DNA of 6,721 nt, from NCBI GenBank assembly GCA_029776555.1, contig JAKOSZ010000106.1:1-6721 (forward strand). The letters run 5' to 3'. The position numbers were made by a program, and so were the translations under genes. The notes under the pieces are model-generated. The model was given only the letters and a program-made list of their open reading frames with translations, had not been told where the DNA came from and did no database searches. Position 1 is the stretch's first letter. Every line of letters begins with the position of its first letter. Positions 1 through 4,475 of this stretch are shown here, in pieces. The stretch comes from Bacillota bacterium. Lineage in GTDB: Bacteria > Bacillota > Clostridia > Acetivibrionales > JAKOSZ01.

Positions 1-80
1 AAACCCCTCACCAGTTCCATGTATCGTTCCTGCTCTTTCCACCCCCCGGGTAAGACTTCCGTCGTTAAATCCGTCTTCAT
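1..80 (-). CDS. Unidentified protein, N-terminal 26 codons only (runs off left edge)
   Basis: An open minus-strand frame begins with ATG at 80-78 and stays open to the window edge. It starts MKTDLTTEVLPGGWKEQERY and continues MELVRG. The frame is closed upstream by an in-frame TAG at 107-105, so the start must lie between there and 78. Candidates are this ATG, preceded by a GGAAG purine run 5 nt upstream, or a GTG at 98-96. A third option is the ATG at 20-18, with AGGA 7 nt upstream, which would make most of this stretch leader. A promoter-like sequence reading in this direction lies at 213-241. The peptide is charged and soluble-looking, with no signal sequence or membrane segment. I do not recognise the family. 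It is divergent from the M50 protease gene. Confidence is moderate because so little is visible. Confidence 0.5.
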   Translation of the reverse strand, partial: MKTDLTTEVLPGGWKEQERYMELVRG

Positions 81-190
81 ACCAACTTCCGTTTTCACCC
101 TTTTCTATTTTAAAGCTCCCAATTGGGTGCCCACTCTGGCTTATCTTTTCCGTGCCGTTTTAAAATTAACCGGAAACTGTCCTTTCCCTG

Positions 191-220
191 TTGACATACT
201 AATTTAATGACTATTATAAT
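191..220 (+). promoter_or_regulatory. Consensus sigma-A promoter, rightward (toward the M50 protease)
   Basis: TTGACA at 191-196 and TATAAT at 215-220 are both perfect consensus hexamers, separated by 18 bp of AT-rich sequence. Transcription would begin near 227, leaving a leader of about 320 nt before the M50 start codon at 549. No better promoter is visible closer to that gene: the TTGACT at 508-513 has no acceptable -10 partner. The -10 overlaps that of an opposing promoter. Confidence 0.75.
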
Positions 221-241
221 TTTTATTTCCCGCAATGACAA
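213..241 (-). promoter_or_regulatory. Sigma-A-like promoter, leftward, sharing the -10 with the rightward promoter
   Basis: Read on the minus strand, TTGTCA (241-236, 5 of 6 to consensus) is followed after 17 bp by TATAAT (218-213). The octamer ATTATAAT at 213-220 is its own reverse complement, so it serves as the -10 in both directions. The start would be near 206, about 125 nt before the presumed start of the left-edge gene. Confidence 0.55.
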
Positions 242-310
242 GCCGCCTTGCCTGAGCCCCAGAAACCGCTTAAGCCCTGAACTTTACACAGGAGTTTAAC
301 TCGTCCCATG

Positions 311-406
311 GGGAGCAAAAAGCCTTACGCCGCCTTTTGCCCCTTCTTTCCAATGCGCTTGACCGTCTGGCGGCCCTGCTCCAGTTTCCCGGGGCTTTTT
401 GCTTCC
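311..406 (+). repeat. Inverted repeat, 14-bp arms with nested 6-bp GC stem
   Basis: The arm GGGAGCAAAAAGCC (311-324) pairs with GGCTTTTTGCTTCC (393-406), with 13 Watson-Crick pairs and one G-U (313/404). Two further U-G pairs are possible inward (325/392, 326/391). Inside, GCCGCC (329-334) pairs with GGCGGC (369-374). The wobble pairs exist only if the plus strand is transcribed; on the minus strand they become C-A mismatches, which agrees with the rightward promoter at 191-220. Confidence 0.6.
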
Positions 407-419
407 GTTCAGGCCTTCC

Positions 420-494
420 GGCGGCGGCTTAAGGCGCGGATAACGCCGGTATACCTGTGTCCTCCCTATAGCCCGGAAAAGAAAGGCCGCCGCC
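420..494 (+). repeat. Inverted repeat, perfect 9-bp GC arms
   Basis: GGCGGCGGC (420-428) is perfectly complementary to GCCGCCGCC (486-494), and two A-T pairs can be added if G485 is bulged. An overlapping alternative hairpin CCGGCG/CGCCGG (418-423/444-449) lies partly inside it. No T-run follows directly, so it is not an ordinary intrinsic terminator. It belongs to the leader ahead of the M50 gene. Confidence 0.5.
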
Positions 495-548
495 CTGGAC
501 AAAAGCCTTGACTTTTGATAGACTTTTAAAAAAATGGGAGTATAGCGT

Positions 549-1199
549 ATGCCGTTTCTGGATTTGAAGAATATTTTACTATCACTGCCTGGAATAATAA
601 TCGGGCTTTCATTCCATGAGTTCGCCCATGCCTATGTCTCCGACAGACTTGGGGACCCGACTCCGAGGCTTCAGGGGAGACTTACCCTGTCCCCCCTTCC
701 CCATATAGACATCATCGGTTTTCTTTTGCTCATACTGGCCGGGTTCGGGTGGGCTAAACCCGTGCAGGTAAACCCGTCTCATTACCGGAACCCCCGTCGC
801 GACGAAATGCTGGTTTCCGTGGCCGGTCCCACCATGAACCTGCTGCTGGCCTTCGCCTTTGGGGGCATTATCAGGCTTCACTTAACCCCGTTTGTTTTTA
901 ACCTCCTGTACCCTCTTTCAAAAGGCTTCGTATACTATTCCCTGGAGAACATTTTCATTTTTGCCCTTCGCATAAACATAGTGCTGATGCTCTTTAACCT
1001 TCTTCCCATACCGCCCCTGGACGGCTTTCACCTGCTTTCCAACATTTTACCCCTCCGCAACTACCGGTTCATCGAGTTTCTGGCAAGGTACGGCCAGATA
1101 CTGCTCTTGCTGCTGGTTATCACCAACATGGCGGGTTTCATCATCGGTCTGCCGGCCCGGGCCATATACATGGGCATACTGAGGATATTTGGTTTTTAG
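549..1199 (+). CDS. M50 family (site-2-protease type) membrane zinc metalloprotease
   Basis: A 216-residue integral membrane peptidase of the small, PDZ-less M50 branch that includes B. subtilis YwhC (similar length). The zinc site HEFAH is at residues 23-27 at the end of the first hydrophobic segment. The second signature NLLPIPPLDG is at 150-159, with D158 the expected third zinc ligand. Between them the family motif around 75-97 (NPSHYRNPRRDE, then SVAGPTMN) is intact. Hydrophobic segments lie near residues 8-25, 55-68, 88-110, 133-157 and 182-203, so cleavage of a substrate within the membrane is expected; its substrate is unknown. ATG at 549 is supported by GGGAG at 536-540, 8 nt away. 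It is preceded by a long leader and a consensus promoter. It converges on lysA with 39 nt between stop codons, where I see no clear terminator. Confidence 0.93.
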   Translation: MPFLDLKNILLSLPGIIIGLSFHEFAHAYVSDRLGDPTPRLQGRLTLSPLPHIDIIGFLLLILAGFGWAKPVQVNPSHYRNPRRDEMLVSVAGPTMNLLLAFAFGGIIRLHLTPFVFNLLYPLSKGFVYYSLENIFIFALRINIVLMLFNLLPIPPLDGFHLLSNILPLRNYRFIEFLARYGQILLLLLVITNMAGFIIGLPARAIYMGILRIFGF

Positions 1200-1238
1200 G
1201 CGTAAATCGCCGGGGAGAACATACCTGCGGTGGGCGGC

Positions 1239-2552
1239 CTATAAATCGTCGGGTATTATGTCGTTTCTCACTATGTCCTCATAGTCTTCTCTTTTCACAA
1301 TAACCCTGGCCCGCCCGTTCCTGACCAGCAATACCGCCGGCCTGGGCAGCCTGTTGTAATTGCTTGACATGGAGTAGTTGTAAGCCCCTGTGGCGAGCAC
1401 CGCCAGTATATCTCCGGGCTTAACCTCAGGCATTGCTATATTCCTTATCAGGATATCCCCCGACTCACAGCTTTTCCCCGCAATGGTGGCCTCGCTTACC
1501 GCCGGGGCCTGCGGGTGATGGGCAAGGAGGGCTTCATAGGGAGCCTGATAAAGGACATACCTGGGATTGTCGGCCATGCCCCCGTCTACAATGATGTACC
1601 GGTTAAAGCCGTTGCCGCCCTTAACCGTACCAACCGTGTACAGGGTTATGCCCGCCGGCGCCACAATGGACCTGCCGGGCTCCAGCAAAAGAGCCGGCGG
1701 CTTTATGCCCCTTTTCTCGCACTCTTCCTTTACCGTCCTGCAGATTTCCCCAATAAAGCTGTCAATGTCGATGGAACTGTGCCGGGCTGTATACCTTACC
1801 CCAAATCCTCCGCCCAAATTAATCTCTTCCAGTTCTACCCCAAGGGTCTTTCTTATCCTGTCAAGAAAATCAACCATGGTTTGGGCCGCGGCTTTATAAG
1901 GGGCTATGTGGAAGAGCTGTGAGCCGATATGGCAGTGAATCCCCTTTATTATGATGTTTTCCATGGCTTTTGCCTGGGATATCACTTCCAGTGCCTCGCC
2001 GTTTTCCAGTGTCAACCCGAACTTGGAGTTTGACATTCCCGTCTTTACGGCGTCATGGGTGTGGGCATCTATTCCCGGCTTTATCCTGAAAGTGACCCTG
2101 ACTTTCCTCCCAAGGCCCGAAGCCAAACGGTGGACCTTGAAAAGCTCTTCCCTGTTATCTATGATAATTCTTCCCACGTTATTTTCTACCGCCAATTCTA
2201 TTTCGCCTTCAGTCTTGTTGTTCCCGTGGAAGTAGACCCTCTCCATGGAAAAACCCGATTTAATGGCAGTATAGAGCTCGCCTCCTGAAGCTACGTCAAG
2301 CCCCAGCCCCTCGCTCTCGATAATCCTGCACATGGCCATGGCGCAGAAGGCTTTGCTGGCGTAAAGTATCAGGCCGTTGCCCCCGTAATGCTTCATTAAA
2401 GAGTCCCTGAAACTGCTGCAATTCCGGCGTATCAATCCCTCATCCATTACATAGAGGGGCGTGCCAAACTCCCTGGCCAGTTCAACGGCGTCACAGCCTC
2501 CTATTTCAAGGTGACCCTTACTGTTAATGCTTAGAGCTTCACTTAAAAACAT
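1239..2552 (-). CDS. lysA: Diaminopimelate decarboxylase
   Basis: A full-length (437 residue) PLP-dependent fold-III decarboxylase that converts meso-2,6-diaminopimelate to L-lysine plus CO2, the last step of lysine synthesis, in the cytoplasm. Seen in order: the PLP-lysine motif YASKAF (K67), the substrate-gate motif HIGSQ (208-212), the glycine-rich phosphate-binding GGGFG (247-251), EPGRS (291-295), CESGD (362-366), which brings the dimer-partner active-site cysteine, and GAYNYSMSSNYN (389-400). CESGD and the HIGSQ region separate LysA from ornithine/arginine decarboxylases. ATG at 2552-2550 is preceded by GGACGGTGA, a partial match to the extended Shine-Dalgarno, 4 nt away. It has its own promoter at 2588-2616 with a leader near 30 nt, too short for a lysine riboswitch. 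In B. subtilis lysA follows spoVA downstream of dacF; here that block is absent. Confidence 0.97.
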   Translation of the reverse strand: MFLSEALSINSKGHLEIGGCDAVELAREFGTPLYVMDEGLIRRNCSSFRDSLMKHYGGNGLILYASKAFCAMAMCRIIESEGLGLDVASGGELYTAIKSGFSMERVYFHGNNKTEGEIELAVENNVGRIIIDNREELFKVHRLASGLGRKVRVTFRIKPGIDAHTHDAVKTGMSNSKFGLTLENGEALEVISQAKAMENIIIKGIHCHIGSQLFHIAPYKAAAQTMVDFLDRIRKTLGVELEEINLGGGFGVRYTARHSSIDIDSFIGEICRTVKEECEKRGIKPPALLLEPGRSIVAPAGITLYTVGTVKGGNGFNRYIIVDGGMADNPRYVLYQAPYEALLAHHPQAPAVSEATIAGKSCESGDILIRNIAMPEVKPGDILAVLATGAYNYSMSSNYNRLPRPAVLLVRNGRARVIVKREDYEDIVRNDIIPDDL

Positions 2553-2587
2553 GTTTTCACCGTCCGTGCAGTAAATGGAACTAATTC

Positions 2588-2616
2588 ATGTTAACATTAT
2601 TTTTTGCAAGGGTCAA
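2588..2616 (-). promoter_or_regulatory. Sigma-A-type promoter of lysA
   Basis: On the minus strand TTGACC (2616-2611, 5 of 6) is followed by a 17-bp spacer and TAACAT (2593-2588, 4 of 6, keeping the key A2 and T6). Transcription would start near 2581, about 29 nt before the lysA ATG. The -35 hexamer lies inside an inverted repeat. Confidence 0.65.
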
Positions 2617-2633
2617 CAATAAAACTTGCAAAA
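2602..2633. promoter_or_regulatory. Candidate operator: inverted repeat bracketing the lysA -35 box
   Basis: TTTTGCAAG (2602-2610) and CTTGCAAAA (2625-2633) are perfect 9-bp inverted repeats separated by 14 bp that contain the lysA -35 hexamer. Each arm also carries the self-palindromic TTGCAA, and the two TTGCAA centres are 22 bp apart, about two helical turns, so they face the same side of the DNA. This arrangement suits a dimer-of-dimers regulator blocking or assisting polymerase. The regulator is unknown; AT-rich coincidence is possible. Confidence 0.45.
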
Positions 2634-2648
2634 TTTTATGACCACCGG

Positions 2649-2678
2649 AAAGCCCGCCTGGGAATTCTGGGCTTTTTT
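2649..2678 (+). terminator. Intrinsic terminator-like hairpin, plus orientation
   Basis: AAAGCCC (2649-2655) pairs with GGGCTTT (2669-2675) around a 13-nt loop, and the T-run continues to 2678 (six Ts). On the minus strand only three Ts follow the stem, so it reads best rightward. No plus-strand gene ends here, as lysA lies upstream on the other strand. It may end a short antisense or divergent transcript from the lysA promoter region, or act weakly in both directions as insulation. Confidence 0.45.
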
Positions 2679-3041
2679 GGTTGGACGGCATGGCGGCTAT
2701 AGCTCAATTGGAGGGATTGGCCAAGCCCGGAAAAGCTGCCGTGGGAGCATAGAGTATAAAAGCAGCGGAAAGAGGCCGGAGAGAGGTATGGACGGCTATG
2801 GCTGCAAATTCACGGGGTGCTTGTGCATAGGGAAAAGGAATCGGGGGAAAGGTGTAAAAAGCTTCGGTTATGGCTTTATGGGGTGGTTGCACAGGAACGG
2901 GTTAAGGAAAAGGTACGGGGCGGCAGCCGGGAAAATGACTGACAGGCCGGGGGCCCGGAAAAAGACCAAAGGACAGGTATTGCAGCGCACCTGGCCGGCG
3001 GCGGGTATTCCCTCGTGTTATCCCCTTTGACCGGGGCAAAT
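2679..3041. other. Purine-rich non-coding stretch between lysA and dacF
   Basis: No gene is supported here. The plus strand is strongly purine-rich, whereas in the flanking minus-strand genes the plus strand is pyrimidine-rich, so the strand bias flips over this segment. The plus frame from ATG 2690 gives an Ala/Gly/Lys-rich peptide (MAAIAQLEGLAKPGKAAVGA) broken by stops at 2750, 2828, 2855 and 2903. A second plus frame is open to 3030 but lacks a ribosome site and crosses the 2649-2678 hairpin. The stretch could be a decayed plus-strand gene, an untranslated RNA or an inverted fragment. A 14-nt match to a tRNA D-arm consensus lies at 2698-2711 without the rest of a tRNA. In B. subtilis this position holds spoIIA and spoVA. 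Confidence 0.4.
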
Positions 3042-3149
3042 GAAAAAAGAACAGAAAACAGTGGAGGGGCAGAAACTCTTAAACTCCCGGAGGGAAGGTT
3101 TTAAGCCGCTTTCCCCCCTGCCCTGTCCTCTGTTCTCCGTTCTCTCTTC
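3042..3149 (-). terminator. Large hairpin downstream of dacF, possible terminator
   Basis: The arms at 3042-3072 and 3118-3149 are imperfect inverted repeats. As minus-strand RNA they give about 25 Watson-Crick and 4 G-U pairs with two mismatches and one bulge. The 45-nt loop contains a second hairpin, CTTAAA (3078-3083) with TTTAAG (3100-3105), stacked on TCCC (3085-3088) with GGGA (3092-3095). The four wobble pairs would be A-C mismatches in plus-strand RNA, so the fold suits the dacF transcript. The distal arm ends in a U-rich run (TTCTTTTTTC). It could terminate or protect the deoB-pdp-dacF message. The proximal arm is built from the heptad repeat. Confidence 0.5.
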
Positions 3150-3200
3150 TCTGTTCTCTGTTTCCTGTTCTCTGTTTCCTATTTCCCGTTCTCCGATTTC
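3124..3200. repeat. Degenerate heptanucleotide tandem repeat, 11 units, overlapping the 3' end of dacF
   Basis: Eleven consecutive 7-bp units run without interruption: TGTCCTC, TGTTCTC, CGTTCTC, TCTTCTC, TGTTCTC, TGTTTCC, TGTTCTC, TGTTTCC, TATTTCC, CGTTCTC, CGATTTC. Two types alternate, and the 14-mer TGTTCTCTGTTTCC occurs twice in perfect tandem (3152-3179). On the minus strand the units read GAGAACA/GGAAACA, all purine except one C. The array crosses the dacF stop codon (3181-3179). It resembles short tandem repeated repeat (STRR) heptamers described in other bacteria. Confidence 0.85.
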
Positions 3201-4390
3201 CCCATTCTTATCCAGCCCTTGAACATTCTCAGGAGCAGCCTGATAAAAGTGGCCTTGTCAACCGGATTTTCCGCAATCACGTTGCAAGACCCCACAACTT
3301 TCCCCTCAAGCAGGTATAACACCTGTCCAAGCTTCTGGCCAAGTTTTACCGGAGCGGTTACGGCTTCAGGGAGTTCCACTTTCTCCTCTATGGTTTCAGC
3401 GCTGCCCTTTTTGACCATGACAAAGACGTCGTCCTCTGTCACGGCCCTTACGCTTTTGGCAAGCCCTTTTTTCACGGGAATGGTTTTTACTTCCCGCCCT
3501 TTTTCCGACACCTGTATGCTTTCAAAATTTGAAAAACCATAGTCTAAGAGCTTAATCCCTTCGGCAAAACGGGTATTGCTGTCCGGGCAGCCCATCACCA
3601 CGGCAATGAGCGTTGTGTTGCTCCTTTTAGCCACGGCCGACAGACAGTGGCCGGCCTTCTTGGTAAATCCCGTTTTAAGGCCTATGGTGCCGCTGTAATT
3701 CCTGATGAGCTTGTTGGTGTTGTCCAGGGAAGTGCCGTTAGGGAAGGTGGAGTGCCACAGGGTTGTAAACTCAATTACTTCAGGGTGTTTTGCTATAAGC
3801 TCCTTGGTCAGGACGGCAATATCTCTTGCGCTGCTGTAGTGACCGTCGTCCGTGAGCCCCGAGCAGTCAAGGAAATGGGTGTCCTCAAGTCCCAGCTCCT
3901 TTGCCCTTTTATTCATCATTGAAACGAAGTTCTCCTCGCTTCCGGCAATGAACTCCGCCAGGGCTACCGAAGCGTCGTTGGCTGAATTCAAAGCCACCGC
4001 CAGCATCATATCTTTCAAACTATATTCTTCTCCCGCGCCCAGCCAAACCGTAGATCCCCCCATACTCATGGCATGCTGGGATACCGGAACCATATCTTCA
4101 TACCTGGCTTTCCCCGCGTCAATGGCTTCCATGACAAGCAGCATGGTCATTATCTTTGTCAGACTGGCTATGGGGAGTTTTTCCCGGCTTTGGCTTTCCA
4201 ATAGCACATTGCCCGAGCCGGCGTCCAGAAGTATGCAACTCTTTGCTTTTAAATTAAGCACATCGGTGCTAAGGACAATCCTCTCCACCGCGTCGTGGTC
4301 ATAGTCCTGGGATAACACCCTGGTGTGTAAAGCTGCCGTTATAAAAAGAAAAACAGCTGTGGAAAAACAGAGCGCTTTTCTTATCATCAC
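3179..4390 (-). CDS. dacF: D-alanyl-D-alanine carboxypeptidase (penicillin-binding protein 5/DacF type)
   Basis: An exported low-molecular-weight PBP (403 residues) of peptidase family S11 that removes the terminal D-Ala from peptidoglycan pentapeptides. Numbering from the chosen GTG: signal peptide about 1-28 (positive start, long hydrophobic core), SLTK with catalytic S76 and K79, the SAN triad (136-138), KTG (239-241), the PBP5 C-terminal beta domain about 290-370, and an amphipathic membrane-anchoring tail (FIRLLLRMFKGWI). GTG at 4390-4388 lies 8 nt from a strong GGGGAGG; an ATG directly follows and could be the start instead. The frame is open further upstream to 4444, but without a ribosome site and ahead of the signal peptide. 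The last seven residues (GKSENGK) and the TAG are encoded by the heptad repeat. It follows pdp after 85 nt with no convincing promoter. In B. subtilis dacF precedes spoIIA; the name rests on context and could be another dac paralogue. Confidence 0.93.
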   Translation of the reverse strand: MMIRKALCFSTAVFLFITAALHTRVLSQDYDHDAVERIVLSTDVLNLKAKSCILLDAGSGNVLLESQSREKLPIASLTKIMTMLLVMEAIDAGKARYEDMVPVSQHAMSMGGSTVWLGAGEEYSLKDMMLAVALNSANDASVALAEFIAGSEENFVSMMNKRAKELGLEDTHFLDCSGLTDDGHYSSARDIAVLTKELIAKHPEVIEFTTLWHSTFPNGTSLDNTNKLIRNYSGTIGLKTGFTKKAGHCLSAVAKRSNTTLIAVVMGCPDSNTRFAEGIKLLDYGFSNFESIQVSEKGREVKTIPVKKGLAKSVRAVTEDDVFVMVKKGSAETIEEKVELPEAVTAPVKLGQKLGQVLYLLEGKVVGSCNVIAENPVDKATFIRLLLRMFKGWIRMGKSENGK

Positions 4391-4475
4391 CTTGTTTACC
4401 TCCCCACGGTATATCCAGTAAATATTATGCGGACGCAGGGACACATATGACGTACAACCCGCAAACCTAAGACAA

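Larger units (their letters stand above)
227..548 (+). promoter_or_regulatory. Long, potentially structured 5' leader (or independent RNA) before the M50 gene
   Basis: No credible gene fills this stretch, but it contains several strong complementary segments in a transcript that would start near 227. These are a 4-bp hairpin 276-279/289-292, a 14-bp stem 311-324/393-406 enclosing a 6-bp GC stem 329-334/369-374, and a 9-bp GC stem 420-428/486-494. Alternative pairings exist: AAGCCGCC 240-247 or CTTAAGCC 269-276 could instead pair with 423-433, as expected of a switching or complex fold. CTCCC at 462-466 is complementary to the GGGAG Shine-Dalgarno at 536-540, so translation control is conceivable. 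I do not recognise a known class (no T-box, tmRNA, SRP, RNase P or common riboswitch core). The structure is inferred by eye. Confidence 0.45.

Noticed and set aside
296..502. Minus-strand open frame over the leader region
   Set aside because: The Arg/Pro/Gly-rich product resembles GC-rich non-coding sequence and there is no ribosome site or promoter in that direction.
308..511. Plus-strand open frame starting ATGGGG with AGGAG upstream
   Set aside because: The AGGAG is about 11 nt away, the product has no coherent composition, and the region is better explained by nested inverted repeats of a leader.
1200..1238. Terminator between convergent M50 and lysA genes
   Set aside because: Only a 4-bp GGCG/CGCC hairpin with a 5-nt loop is visible and no T-run follows in either direction.
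2553..2640. Lysine riboswitch or T-box upstream of lysA
   Set aside because: The predicted leader is only about 29 nt, and no riboswitch core or T-box sequence is present.
2638..2685. Trp-type leader peptide (two Trp codons within MTTGKPAWEFWAF) overlapping the terminator hairpin
   Set aside because: There is no ribosome site, no downstream biosynthetic gene on the plus strand, and the Trp codons are not adjacent.
2626..3030. Plus-strand open frame of 134 codons between lysA and dacF
   Set aside because: It begins at a TTG inside the inverted repeat of the lysA promoter, has no Shine-Dalgarno, crosses a terminator-like hairpin, and its Gly/Arg/Lys/Cys-rich product has no recognisable fold. 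Stops are simply rare in this purine- and GC-rich strand.
3040..3222. Plus-strand open frame of 60 codons over the heptad repeat
   Set aside because: Its Ser/Leu/Phe/Pro-rich second half is only the translation of the CT-rich repeat and it runs antisense into dacF.
4423..4450. Possible forespore (sigma-G/F-like) promoter before dacF: TCATA, N16, CATAATA
   Set aside because: The -10 fits CATNNTA, but the -35 and the spacing are imperfect. In an AT-rich 85-nt gap this is too weak to call, although dacF is forespore-controlled in Bacillus.
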